Source: Symsagittifera roscoffensis
Lineage: Eukaryota > Xenacoelomorpha > Acoela > Convolutidae
Assembly (NCBI RefSeq): GCF_963678635.1
Contig: NC_087065.1
Coordinates: 31,250,252 to 31,314,251, forward strand
DNA length: 64,000 bases
Direction: 5' to 3'
Shown: piece by piece, positions 12,591 to 26,455 of the stretch
How positions within the stretch are numbered: the first letter of the stretch is position 1
Layout: each line of letters starts with the position of its first letter
The notes under the pieces: model-generated
What the model was told of the DNA's origin: nothing
What the model saw: only the letters and a program-made list of their open reading frames with translations
The model's database searches: none
Position numbers and translations under genes: made by a program

Positions 12591-13937
12591 ACAAATTTAT
12601 CCTTTCATCGAAAAGCACTTTCTACAAAAATTACGTTCTCGCAACCCACACCACTGATACATGTTTATAACCACGTCACCGTATTTTTTAACATCACATA
12701 TTTCAGCAAAACTACTAACCTGCAGTGCATCGTCCGCAACTACCATCCCGTCAGAAAGATGTAAATATTTTGCCTTCTCACTAAAACATTTCCTAGTGAA
12801 GACTCCCGCCCCATCATCTCACGTGAATACACTAAACCTGTTGAAATCCCACTATAAGAAAACATCCACGGCACGAATTCAACTATATATATTATAATCA
12901 CCACGATTTTACAGTTGTCCCAAAAGAACTCAAGATCATTAGGGTATTTGAGCTTTTTTTGCCACTTCTACGCTGTAAAAACGTAATCAACATGTCAGCA
13001 AAGCTTTAAGTGCACTCAGTTTTTTGTTTTCAATAAAAATTGCTAACCGACTCCAGTAAATTCTAAATGTATATTAAAATTTTTAACTAAGAAGTTAAAT
13101 AGTATTTATTCTAATGTAATCAAAATTTTCATACAATGTAATGAATTGATAAATGAAAAAAAAAAATAAAGATAAAATTAACCTTTTTCATTCTTAAGTT
13201 TTGTAAAATCTCGAACTCGCCCCTTAAAAATGCCCACTTCCGCGCACACTGTTTCATTGTTGAACAAATTTCGCATGACATTTCAAGTGAATAAAAGAAT
13301 TCGAATTTCTCAAACGAACTGATAACAGTTTTTTTGAAAAGCTTTCACGCGTTTCAAAGTTTCCTTTAACCCAGTTGGAATAAGGATAACCACTTTACTT
13401 CAACCAGAATAAACTGGATGAAATTTTCTTTTGAAACTCAAATCAACATTTTATTCCAAATTTATTATGCCAAATTCCAATTCAACACTAATCAAAGACA
13501 CTGTTTCTCAGAAGAGGACAACCACAGAAACAATAGACAAAACACCTGACACAAAAGAAAGAAATGGTTATCATTAAGAAAAGACTCCAGTCAAAGAGAC
13601 ACTCACAAGTATACCCCAACTGGCTTAACCCACCAGCCGTTCGAAGGACATCTTGATCATGTGCTTTGAACCGACTATTTTATTTTTTCCTTAAAGTGGC
13701 TCCAGGGTGAGCAAATTTCAAAATAAAAAGTCAATGAAAGTTTTTTGCGAAAATAACTAATAGGGTCATAACTAAAACTGAAAACCACTAAAGAGCAGAT
13801 ATATAAAATGTAAAGCGCAAAAGAAACGAGCAGCAAAAGGTATTAAAAATTTCGACGACTTTCAGACTATGGAATGGCAAATCTATTGGTTTTGCTTGAC
13901 GCAGTCTCAGTCCTGATAGGATATAAAGTCTGGAACA
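12591..13937 (+). pseudogene. 3' internal region of element 1 up to the LTR
   Basis: Degenerate continuation of the env-like region with one 78-codon open stretch (12661-12897). The segment 13735-13930 matches 28090-28260 of element 2, just before its 3' LTR (shared gcaatggcaaatct and a related gcttgacgcagtc stretch). That places it at the extreme 3' end of the internal domain. I see no intact gene. Confidence 0.55.
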
Positions 13938-14282
13938 AATATTTATTATGTAGCTTCGAAAATAATTATAAATAACCAGTGATGATTCATTACTAAAACC
14001 TATTTAAATTGTAAAGCTAAAACTATTCATAGTTTCAGCCAAAGAAATTATAATACAGATTGTAATCAGTTGCTTCCTTCTCTCCTCTAACCTCGCAAAA
14101 ATATCAATATATATTTTTTCTAGAATAATTGAGACTAGGAAATTAAAGAGTAAGATTTGGTTTGGTGTTAGACTAAGAAGTTGCACGATTCTGTTCGGTC
14201 GAAAATAAGATAGCGTGATGAACAGACGGTGTACTTTATCCGAAATTACTCTTATGAGATGGCCACCCCGTATCTAAACTCT
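13938..14282 (+). repeat. 3' LTR of element 1, 5'-truncated
   Basis: Matches the LTRs at 16901-17278 and 21983-22360 along most of their length: ccattac-type start, attgtaaagct, ctcctctaacct, ttagactaagaagttgcacga, tccgaaattactct. It ends at ctaaactc near 14282. The first 30-40 bases of the LTR are missing or too diverged to align by eye. It marks the right edge of element 1. Confidence 0.8.
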
Positions 14283-16522
<2,240 letters not shown>

Positions 16523-16756
16523 GCTAAGGAGCTCATATTCACTGGACGAATTGTAACTGGAACGGAGGCTAAGGAGATGGGTCTGGTGGATTACGTGGTT
16601 GACAGTGACCAAGTAGATGCCACTGCACTTTCCCTCTCTCAGCAGATGGGGCTGAGGGGACCTGTTGCACTGCGGATGGCCAAGCGTGCAATCAACCAGT
16701 CAGCCCAAGGCCCCATAGAGCAAGGGATGAAGATAGAACAGGAGTGTTATGCTCAG
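16523..16756 (+). CDS. AUH: Enoyl-CoA hydratase exon B (left copy)
   Basis: A 78-codon exon starting AKELIFTG after a gatag acceptor and ending CYAQ before GTATTT, phase 0 at both ends. It encodes the C-terminal helical part of the crotonase fold: AKELIFTGR, EAKEMGLVDYVV and GPVALRMAKRAINQ, all typical of AUH/ECHDC2. It joins in frame to exon A upstream and to exon C at 31900. It keeps the cysteine of the family's CYAQ end, which the right copy has changed to tyrosine, so this is the more conserved version. Confidence 0.92.
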
Positions 16757-16895
16757 GTATTTCTTTCTTGTTCCCTTCTCTTTCAGGTCTTTACGGGTCT
16801 ATTTTTTCTCCAGAACCCTTCTGATACTAGTTTAGGCTTTTCTACTTGATAATTAAATAATCATTATCAATATACACAATCGAAATTTAGCGAGC

Positions 16896-16900
16896 GTAGT
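16896..16900 (+). repeat. Target-site duplication GTAGT, left of the 5' LTR (left copy)
   Basis: GTAGT precedes the LTR start here and at 21978-21982, and follows the 3' LTR at 30999-31003. A 5-bp duplication fits a retroviral-type integrase. Confidence 0.85.
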
Positions 16901-17278
16901 TGAACTAGTCCAAAACGAGTATTTAAAGTATTTATTTTATACCTTCATATTTATCATTGTAAAATATTTACAACTAACCAATCATGATCCATTACTAAAA
17001 CTCATGTTAAATTGTAAAGCTGAAACTATTCATAGCTTCAGCCAGAGAAAGTATGATACATATTAGAAATCAACTGCCTCTTTCTCTCCTCTAACCTCGC
17101 AATAATACGAGTTTATCCAAGATCTACTGAGACTAGGAAATATAAGAGTAAGATTAGGATTGGTATTAGACTAAGAAGTTGCACGAATCTATCCGGCCGA
17201 AAAACGGACAGCGTGACGAACAGATGGTGCACCGTATCCGAAATTACTCTATGAGAAAGCCACCCGGACCTAAATTCA
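16901..17278 (+). repeat. 5' LTR of the second element, left duplicated copy
   Basis: A 378-bp LTR beginning TGAACTAG and ending CTAAATTCA, so it has TG...CA termini. By eye I count about four differences from the right copy at 21983-22360, consistent with a recent segmental duplication; it differs far more from the 3' LTR. A TGG two bases after the LTR (17281) could be the start of the primer-binding site, but I cannot assign the tRNA. Confidence 0.9.
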
Positions 17279-17699
17279 TGTGGTTTGACCAACCAGTCTC
17301 GAGCAGATCTAACACTAACTTAGTTAAAAAAAAACAAGTCAAATTGAATCGATAATAGAATTAGCTTATTTCCCAGTTCCCAATAAGTCTAATCAAGCCG
17401 AGCTGATACTGAAGACCAAACTGAATCACAACAAAAGACGATAAAACAAAAAAGTGCATCGCAAAGCGAAAAAGTAGACGACGATGACGACGACAGAGTT
17501 TGAAGACTAAATGTGCACTAAAATCTTTTTAACTATTATATGAACTGCATTAAATGGTGCCGTAAATTTGATTTAATAAGCGATATGTTGAATAATTTGC
17601 AATAACTAATACTGTTTAAACAACAAGACGTCGAAAAAAACTCGATATACCTTAAAACTTGAAGTCTTTATTGAATTTTTTGAAAAATTTCATTTAAAA

Positions 17700-17715
17700 T
17701 TCATGAATTCATGAA
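17700..17715. other. 16-bp perfect palindrome in the element leader
   Basis: TTCATGAATTCATGAA reads the same on both strands; it is also present in the right copy at 22787-22802. It lies in an AT-rich leader. No function is shown. Confidence 0.7.
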
Positions 17716-19100
17716 AAACTACAAAAATACAAAAAAATAGTATAAAAATTATTTGATTTGAGTTAGGTGATACTTCCTTGCTTCTCGAGGATCATCATCG
17801 TTTCTTGTTTTTCTTTGCCTAAAACAATCATAAATGTAAATACTAACATGATCAAAATCAAGAGCATCAAGATCTCTCTTGGACCTTTAATAATTCTTAA
17901 TTAGTTAAAATAAATCACCAAGGTTTCTCCTTCACTTTAAAACTTAAATTTTATTTTTCAAATCAAAAACTAGATCGGCAAGGCTTCTCCTTGGATCTAT
18001 AGTCTAAAATCTATAACTAAAATCCTTTTAACTTAATTCTTTCTTAAATCTAGATCATCAAGGCTTCCCTCGGATCTGTTAACTCATGAAATTCAACGTC
18101 ATCTTTTAGTTTAAGTGTCTAACGACCTAAAATGTCGATTCACTCTCCAAACTTTCTTAACGAACCAGGACTAATTGAAGATTTTTTGCAAAAACTCACG
18201 ATTTCTTTGAAGCTCAGCAAGGAAGAACTTCGGTTATTCATCCTTCATTTGAACCTCACCTCTTATTTGACCCAGGCTTATGAAAACTCTAAGATATAGT
18301 AAGCTCTAAAATATTTTCGAGCGATTTATGTGTGTTCTTATTATACCTGAACATTGTCAATTGATTTAGTGCTCTCCAACACTCGATCTCAGATCGAACC
18401 CCATTTAAGTAAGGTTAAGACTACTTAACTGTAGAAAAAGCCGCATACGTTTGAAAGCAGTGAATCATCCTTTTTCATGTACTCTCTCCCCAACCTGTCT
18501 TGCCACGAAAAAACCACCAGAGGTTAGAGGATAACCTCACAAAAAAAGTAAGAACTAACAAAAAAGGAAATATGCAGTTAACACCTGGATTTCGCATCAA
18601 ACATTCTAACACTTATGTCAAAAGATAGTTAAGCCAACAAACAAACAGTAGTTCTAGACAATTGTTTATTTCAAGACCCGACCCAGAAACGATCTTGTCA
18701 TGACACCACGCAAACAAAAAATAGGCTATATCAGATCGAAAAAACCATCATAAGAAAACTATTATTTCCAAACAAAAAAAACAAATCTTAAAATAACTTT
18801 TTTTCTAGAAAACGAAACGCAATTTCAGAATATGATATTACATTTATACAAATTTCTCGAAAACCTCCAAGATCAAATAAGCAATCAAAACAAACAATTA
18901 ATTGAACACTGATTTTTTTCTGATTCAGAAGCACTAACAGCGTCATCAATAAAATTGAGCACAGAATAAAAAATAATTATAACAGAAAACCAGTACAAAC
19001 ATACACTTGGAGTCACATTAGCAGTGATATCACATGAAAAATGGTTCAATTCGCGATAATTTTGAGGATGACTCTATCCTACTGTTCGTCATACATCCCG

Positions 19101-19323
19101 ACAGTGACCGATGTGAGCAGTCGTGGTCAAGTGGGTTAGGCACATCCCTCTTAACACGAGGGTCATGCGTTCGAATCCCGCTTCGGTCACGGCTGGAGGG
19201 GTCCCAGTGTCATCCGCCTCCTCAAGGTGGGACCGGCTGCGGCAAAATGGATAACATCTCCCCCTCCCCCACGGTTGGTCCTGCACTGAGCAGGCCGGGG
19301 GCAAATAAAAAAAAAACAGTGAC
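19101..19323 (+). mobile_element. tRNA-derived SINE with 8-bp target-site duplication
   Basis: A GC-rich 207-bp insert (19109-19315) flanked by ACAGTGAC at 19101-19108 and 19316-19323. The right duplicate has the uninterrupted site (about 24191-24205), which proves insertion. The head is tRNA-like: an A-box-like tggtcaagtggg, a hairpin ccctc/gaggg around a 7-base loop with AAC in the anticodon position (valine-like), and a B-box-like gcgttcgaatcccg. A body of about 110 bp and an A-rich tail (aaataaaaaaaaaa) follow. It would be transcribed by Pol III and mobilised by a LINE. I cannot name the SINE family. Confidence 0.92.
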
Positions 19324-20641
19324 CCATCACCCGTAGTGGCACAATTTTGTAATAACCTCATTATAAGTTTATTTCGAAAAGGCAATAGACCTTGCCGACA
19401 ACAATTTCCAGAAGTTAAATTAAAAAGGCCAATACTAGACCATTATCTACCAATCATGTGTAAAATCACCTCACAATTTGTATATTCACCAATGAAATTC
19501 TATCACCAGATTTAAATGATAAAACACCGCCACACAGAATACAAACAGACAATATAGAACTCAAGTGTCTCAAAAGTTTTGAAGAATATTTCAAAAATTT
19601 ACACCATCAAAACTCACAACGAGTAGACTCAATAATTACAAATCATGTTTTTCCAATCATTTATAGTTATGTCTGCTTTATAGAACAGATGAAACATTTT
19701 TGTATCCCCACCACAATTATTTTTAAAACAAACACATTCTCAAAATTTTTAAATGCCATTCGCGAAAAACTCTCTGATATTGAAGTTTCTCAAATAATAA
19801 TATTGAACAATCTAGAAAAGAGTTTCGTACTCACCGTCGAAGATTTTCGCAGATTAAATAGACTCTCTGGGACCCTGAATGGTACCATGATTTGATTATT
19901 ATTATTATACCAAATGATATTGTAGAATAATATAGAACTAAGCTCAGAACTGTTCAAAAAATTTCGCTAAACAAGGTTTATTTAAGGGTAACCTCTTTAT
20001 CAACTGATACAACACCATCAAACTAAAATATAATATTTTACTATAGAACAGCTATCATTAGTATAAACACAACTTTCATGAATACACGAGAAAACCCTAA
20101 TGGAACAACAACAACGCTAAACCGAGATTTTCAAACCCCATCGCCTTTTACTCATGAAGAAATAGTTATAACAATACCAGCAACAACACAATAAAAGATC
20201 TCACCTATTCACCCAGCAATCACAACCTTACATAATAAGAATAGCATCCCGTTCCCACAAACAACATTGCAACCAACAATTAAACCAACTGTTTTACCTA
20301 AATACTTACAAACGGATTATCAGACACACAGACCAATAACTAAAAAACACTCTTTCGGTAGAATAAAAATCAAAAATGGAAACTATTTTGCGAACCATAC
20401 CTATAATTTTTTTGCAAACAAAAATATCAGTCATCACATAGCACACTCAGTTCAAACAAAGCAATCACAATCTCTGGAACAGAACTATAATCAACAACCC
20501 CACAAAAGTTTAAATTCACTATCAGTTAGCTTCCATGACAAACGGAACACTCAAATAGATCACACTGAAAACTACCCAACAGAAAAAACACTATCCATCC
20601 AATAGACAATTCACTAAAGGAAATCAACCTCATTTCTTCAA

Positions 20642-20699
20642 AATCATTCCCGGCGGTGGAGGCACCCAAACTCTGCCCAGAGTAGTCGGACTGACAAAA
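20642..20699 (+). pseudogene. Truncated hydratase exon A (3' end only)
   Basis: Only the last 58 bases of exon A are present (IIPGGGGTQ to VGLTK), directly joined to gag sequence on the left. It has no acceptor and no oxyanion or first catalytic glutamate segment, so it should not be spliced in. The donor GTTAGC is kept. Confidence 0.92.
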
Positions 20700-21604
20700 G
20701 TTAGCACAATATAGCTAGTTTCATCCTCTCATGTATCAGCCTATTCTCACGTCTTTTGTAAAGCTTTAAGTTATTTATCGCAATAGAATTCATTTTGATT
20801 AGAATTTATATTAGAAACATCATATATTTGTTTTTGAAAAACAATGATTTAATTCAGCAAAGTACCTTGGTGCTTCTAGATGTTTTTTTTTCATAATATA
20901 GACTAATTGTTTTTCTGGTTGGTGTTTATTCATCGTCAATGTCGCCTAAATGGGCTTAAATTCCAGAGCGATGGAATCAAAGCTCGTTTTTTACCTCAAA
21001 TGTCGAATCTTACCAAAATCATAATTTTTCGAAGGCGTCATATTTGCTTTTAAATGTTTTTGTGTTCTTGCCCTCTATTTTTCACACATAGGCTCACGTA
21101 ATTTTGGATGATTTATGTGAAGCATTTTTCAATACATGCCGTCCGTGATTGATGAGATGTCGTGCTGAATTGTCTCGCTCTTTTACACCAGCAAAGGTTT
21201 ATTTAATTACGAGTCCACTATCGAACGCTTCTCGCTGAATATAGTTCTCATAATTGATGGCATTTTGCTGCATAGCCTTTAAGCATTGACAGTGCAATAG
21301 CATGGGTTTTAAACGCTTTATTGGTGAGTATTTATGTATATCACTAGCTATCGGTACAAAGAGGCTCGTGGTACAGTCATGTTATTGTTAAAAGGCTTAT
21401 TTCAAGAGGCTTTTTGTCTGTTGCCTTGGGCTGCAACATATGCTCTCTTTTCCTGCATCATCTGCTCCCTTTTGGCCTTTTTTCGCTTGATGTTGCTTCG
21501 CTTATGCGTTAGAAGTTTAACTTCCTGTTTGAATCAGAAGAAAAATACAACAGTTCACAGACGACAGTTTGGTGACTGCTTTGTTCGTTTTTGTTCACTG
21601 ATAG

Positions 21605-21838
21605 GCTAAGGAGCTCATATTCACTGGACGAATTGTAACTGCAACGGAGGCTAAGGAGATGGGTCTGGTGGATTACGTGGTTGACAGTGACCAAGTAGAT
21701 GCCACTGCACTTTCCCTCTCTCAGCAGATGGGGCTGAGGGGACCTGTTGCACTGCGGATGGCCAAGCGTGCAATCAACCAGTCAGCCCAAGGCCCCATAG
21801 AGCAAGGGATGAAGATAGAACAGGAGTATTATGCTCAG
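21605..21838 (+). CDS. AUH: Enoyl-CoA hydratase exon B (right copy)
   Basis: Intact duplicate of exon B, with the same acceptor (gatag) and a GT donor (GTGATT), phase 0 on both sides. Two coding differences are visible: Gly to Ala in the TGTEAKE segment, and Cys to Tyr in CYAQ. Because all phases are 0, splicing could use either copy or both without a frameshift; using both would duplicate 78 residues and probably upset the fold. Which copy is used cannot be read from DNA. Its nearest exon downstream is C at 31900. Confidence 0.8.
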
Positions 21839-21977
21839 GTGATTCTTTCTTGTTCCTTTCTCTTTCAGGTCTTTACGGGTCTATTTTTTCTCCAGAACGC
21901 TTCTGATACTAGTTTAGGCTTTTCTACTTGATAATTAAATAATCATTATCAATATACACAATTGAAATTTAGCGAGC

Positions 21978-21982
21978 GTAGT
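21978..21982 (+). repeat. Target-site duplication GTAGT, left of the complete element
   Basis: Pairs with GTAGT at 30999-31003 on the far side of the 3' LTR and so defines the insertion of the second element into the hydratase intron. Confidence 0.88.
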
Positions 21983-22360
21983 TGAACTAGTCCAAAACGA
22001 GTATTTAAAGTATTTATTTTATACCTTCAGATTTATCATTGTAAAATATTTACAACTAACCAATCATGATCCATTACTAAAACTCATGTTAAATTGTAAA
22101 GCTGAAACTATTCATAGCTTCAGCCAGAGAAAGTATGATATATATTAGAAATCAACTGCCTCTTTCTCTCCTCTAACCTCGCAATAATACGAGTTTATCC
22201 AAGATCTACTGAGACTAGGAAATATAAGAGTAAGATTAGGATTGGTATTAGACTAAGAAGTTGCACGAATCTTTCCGGCCGAAAAACGGACAGCGTGACG
22301 AACAGATGGTGTACCGTATCCGAAATTACTCTATGAGAAAGCCACCCGGACCTAAATTCA
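21983..22360 (+). repeat. 5' LTR of element 2
   Basis: 378 bp, TGAACTAG to CTAAATTCA. Near-identical to the left duplicate at 16901-17278 and clearly more diverged from its own 3' LTR. Confidence 0.9.
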
Positions 22361-25300
22361 TATGGTTTGACCAACAAGTCTCGAGCAGATATAATACTAA
22401 CTTAGTTATAGAAAAAAAAACAAGTCAAAACGAATCGATAATAGAATTAGCTTATTTCCCAGTTCCCAATAAGTCTAATCAAGCCGAGCTGATACTGAAG
22501 ACCTAACTGAATCACAACAAAAGACGACAAAACAAAAACGTGCATCGCAAAGCGAAAAAGCAGACGACGACGACGACAAAATTTGAAGATTAAATGTGCA
22601 CTAAAATCTTTTTAACTATTATACGAACTGCATTAAATGGTGCCGTAAATTTGATTTAATAAGCGATATGTTGAATAACTTGCAATAACTAATACTGTTT
22701 TTAAACAACAAGACGTCGACAAAGAAACTCGATATACTTTAAAACTTGAAGTCTTTACTGAATTTTTTGAAAAATTTCATTTAAAATTCATGAATTCATG
22801 AAAAACTACAAAAATACAAAAAAATAGTATAAAAATTATTTGATTTGAGTTAGGTGATACTTCCTTGCTTCTCGAGGATCATCATCGTTTCTTGTATTTC
22901 GTTACCTAAAACAATCATAAATGTAACTACTAACATGATCAAAATCAAGAGCATCAAGATCTCTCTTTAATTCTTAATTATTTAAAATTTTATATCAATT
23001 GAAATCACCAAGGTCTCTCCTTCACTTTAAAACTTAAACTTTATTTTTCAAATCAAAAACTAGATCGGCAAGGCTTCTCCTTGGATCTATAATCTAAAAT
23101 CTATAACTGAAATCTTTTTAACTTAATTCTTTCTTAAATCTAGATCATCAAGGCTTCCCTCGGATCTGTTAACTCATGAAATTCAACGTCATCCTTTAGT
23201 ATAAGTGTCTAACGACCTAAAATGTCGATTCACTCTCCAAACTTTCTAAACGACCCAGGACTAATTGAAGATTTTTTGCAAAAACTCACTATTTATTTGA
23301 AGCTCAGCAAGGAAGAACTTCGGTTATTCATCCTTCATTTGAACCTCACCTCCTATTTGACCCAGGCTTATGAAAACTTTAAGATACAGTAAGCTCCAAA
23401 ATATTTTCTAGCGATCTACGTGTGTTCTAATTATACCTGAACATTGTCAATTGATTTAGTGTTCTCCAACACTCGATCTCAGATCGAACCCCATTTAAGT
23501 AAGGTTAAGACTACTTAACTGTAGAAAACACCGCATTCGTTTGAAAGCAGTGAATCATCCTTTTTCATGTACTCTCTCCCCAACCTGTCTTGCCACGAAA
23601 AAACGACCAGAGGGTAGAGGATAACCTCACAAAAAAAGTAAGAACTAACAAAAAAGGAAATAGGCAGTTAACACCTGGATTTCGCATCAAACATTCTAAC
23701 ACTTATGTCAAAAGATAGTTAAGCCAACAAACTAACAGTAGGTCTAGACAATTGTTTATTTCGAGACCCGACCCAGAAACGATCTTGTCATGACACCACG
23801 CAAACAAAAAATAGGCTATATCAGATCGAAAAAACCATCATAAGAATTATTTCCAAACAAAAACTATTATTTCCAAACAAAAAAAAACATCTTTTTTTCT
23901 AGAAAACGAAACGCAATTTCAGAATATGATATTACATTTATACAAAATCTCGAAAAGCTCCAAGATCAAATAAGCAATCAAAACAAACAATTAATTGAAC
24001 ACTGGTTTTTTTTCTGATTCAGAAGCACTAACAGCGTCATCAATAAAATTAAGCACAATAAAAAAGAATTATAACAGAAAACCAGTACAAACATACACTT
24101 GGATTCACATTAGCAGTGATATACCATGAAAATTGGTTCAATTCGCGAAAATTTCGAGGATGACTCTATCCTACTGTTTGTCATACATCCCGACAGTGAC
24201 CCATCACCCGGAGTGGCACAATTTTGTAATAACCTCATTATAAGCTTATTTCGAAAAGGCAATATACCATGCCGACAAGAATTTCCAGAAGTTAAATTAA
24301 AAAGGCCAATACTAGACCTTATCTACCAAGCATGTGTAATATCACCTCACAATATGGTATATTCACCAATGAAATTCTATCACCAGATTTAAATAATAAA
24401 ACACCGTCACACAGAATACAAACAGATAATATAGAACTCAAGTGTCTCAAAAGTTTTGACGAATATTTCAAAAATTTACACCATCAAAACTCACAACGAG
24501 TAGACTCAATATTTACAAATTATGATTTCCCAATCATTTATAGTTATGTCTGCTTTATAGATACAGATGAAACATTTTTGTATACCCACCACAATAATTT
24601 TCAAAACAAACATATTCTCAAAATTTTTAAATGCCATTCGCGAAAAACTCTCTGATATTGAAGTTTCTCAAATAATAATATTGAACAATCTAGAAAAGAG
24701 TTTCCTACTCACCGTCGAAGATTTTCGCAGATTAAACAGACTCTCTGGGACCCTGAATGGTACCATGATTTGATTATTATTTTACCAAATGATGTTGTAG
24801 AATAATATAGAACTAAGCTCAGAACTGTTCAAAAAATTTCGCTAAACAAGGTTTATTTCAGGGTAATCTCTTTATCAACTGACACAACACCATCAAACTA
24901 CAATACACTATTTTACTATAGAACAGCTATCATTAGTATAAACACAACTTTCATGAATAAACGAGAAACCCGAATGGAACAACAACAACAACGCTAAACC
25001 GAGATTTTCAAACCCCATCGCATTTTACTCATGAAGGAATAGTTACAACACTACCAGTAACAACACATTAAAAGATCTCACCTATTCACCCAGCAATCAC
25101 AACATTACAAAATAAGAATTGCATCCCGTTCCCACAAACAACATTGCAATCAACAATTAAACCAACTGTTTTACCTAAATACTTACAAACGGATTATCAG
25201 ACACACAGACCAAATACTAAAAAACACTCCTTCGGTGGAATAAAAATCAAAAATGGAAACTGTTTTGCGAACCATATTTATATTTTTTTTGCAAACAAAA

Positions 25301-25640
25301 ATATCCGTCATCACATAGCACACTCAGTTCGAACAAAGCAATCACAATCTCTGGAACAGAACTATAATCAACAACCCCACAAAATTTTTAAATTCACTAT
25401 CAGTTAGCTTCCATGACAAACGGAACACTCAAATAGATCACACTGACAACTACCCAACAGAAAAATTTTATCCATCCAATAGACAATTCACTAAAGGAAA
25501 TCAACCCCATTTCTTCGAAGATGAAGGTTATTTCCAAAGAAAAAAACTGTAACAACAACAACATAATTCTAATCAACGAAAATACCAATGGAATAATATT
25601 GATGAACCAGATGATATTTTTAACCAGATGTTTTTGAACC
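22361..25640 (+). pseudogene. Leader and gag of element 2, broken
   Basis: Parallel to 17279-20641 and extending about 120 bp further. Open fragments lie at 24126-24392, 24567-24773 and 25144-25407. The gag stretch at 25388-25450 (ctatcagttagcttccatgac) matches 955-975 of element 1. No zinc knuckle is found before the RT remnant. Confidence 0.7.
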
Positions 25641-25645
25641 ATGCT

Positions 25646-25681
25646 TGTGATTGATTTTTGACCCACAAAAAATCAATCACA
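25646..25681. other. 14-bp perfect inverted repeat with 8-base loop
   Basis: TGTGATTGATTTTT at 25646-25659 is followed by an 8-base spacer and its exact complement at 25668-25681. The corresponding place in element 1 (about 1170-1210) has no such hairpin. It could have arisen by a template-switch mutation. Confidence 0.85.
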
Positions 25682-25806
25682 AATTCTTTACCACCAAATT
25701 ATAATATAAAAACACAATACCCATGTCTTCTCAATGTTGGCAACCAGAGACAATGAGAAATGAAATACCAATACCATAATATTTACATGAAATTAGTCGA
25801 TGCAAC

Positions 25807-26455
25807 ATGAAATTAGTTGAAACCAAATTACAAATTTTATTAAATACCCGACATAGCAGAATTTTTTCGCTAAGTTTAATTTCAACATTCTCAAATCAAT
25901 CAAGAAAGTTTGAACAATTAGCACACTTCTTATTAATTATACCAAATGGATATGCCACATCAAAGTTTGTTGTTCGAAAAATTCAATTGCCATTACATCT
26001 TCAACTAAATTCAGACGCAGTATTTAAAAAACAAACACAAGTGAATTACCCATACACAGTAAATAGTAAATAGACTCATAGGAATACTTGAGAAATTTGA
26101 AATTATCCCCCTTTAAATATAAAAACAACACGAAAGGGAAACACATTTAAAAACCCAGTTAACTTATTAGCAACAGGAGAAACTTTAAAAAAGATACTCG
26201 ACGCAAGCTACTGAAACTCACTCATAGATGATTTAAAATTAAATAGAACCAATACAAGTAATTCTCATAAAAATCAACGGACAATACTACACAACAGATG
26301 ACATGAACAGCGCTTATAATCTAATGTCCACCTAGATGAACAATCGCCCTGCTTAACACAGTTTGTAATCGGAAATCAACCATACGAATTCAACAGGTTA
26401 TTTTATGGAATTTCCATATGAGCAGCAGCTTTTTCCGCATTTTCGAGTAGAATTT
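25807..26455 (+). pseudogene. Reverse transcriptase remnant of element 2
   Basis: An open 88-codon stretch (25807-26073) followed by broken frames matching element 1 RT (3535-4110): a YATSKF stretch near 25950, an LDA-type motif near 26195 and an EFNRLFYGIS-like stretch near 26387. It ends abruptly near 26455 in env-like sequence, so the active-site half of RT and everything up to env is deleted. Confidence 0.7.

Larger units (their letters stand above)
1..14282 (+). mobile_element. Degenerate Ty3/gypsy-type LTR retroelement (element 1), 5' end outside window
   Basis: The whole stretch reads as one old LTR retroelement in + orientation: gag with a zinc knuckle, protease, reverse transcriptase, RNase H, integrase, an env-like third region and a 3' LTR, in the order usual for Ty3/gypsy elements. 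Every coding part is broken by stops and frameshifts, so nothing is functional. The 5' LTR is not in the window. The first bases match the gag leader of the second element (around 18570 and 23660), which confirms that both belong to one family. Unlike a standard element, the integrase-env half occurs twice in tandem. Order and motifs are seen directly; the family name rests on motif recognition. Confidence 0.85.
17279..20641 (+). pseudogene. Leader and gag of the second element, left copy, truncated
   Basis: Leader (17279 to about 18570) and the 5' part of gag up to 20641, where it is cut by the duplication junction into hydratase exon A. Open fragments at 19689-19895 and 20267-20605 match those at 24567-24773 and 25144-25407 in the right copy; both are broken by stops. 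It has no pol or 3' LTR and so is a dead fragment. Confidence 0.8.
20642..25500 (+). repeat. Right copy of the 5.08-kb tandem segmental duplication
   Basis: Begins inside exon A (20642) and runs parallel to 15559-20641 up to about 25518 in gag (catttcttc). Beyond that the original element continues. It lacks the SINE. Confidence 0.93.

Noticed and set aside
1-14282. Any of the gag, pol or env stretches as live retroviral genes
   Set aside because: All are interrupted by stops and frameshifts, the protease aspartate and integrase glutamate appear lost, and no intact polyprotein frame exists.
17460-17510. Short gacgacgat-type run as a microsatellite
   Set aside because: Only a few imperfect triplets; too short to report as a repeat.
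19106-19190. A functional tRNA gene (valine-like)
   Set aside because: The acceptor and D-arm do not fold with standard spacing, the unit continues into a conserved-looking SINE body and A-rich tail, and it is flanked by target duplications.
19034-19385. 100- and 98-codon frames over the SINE
   Set aside because: They are open only because the SINE is GC-rich; they cross its borders and the target duplication.
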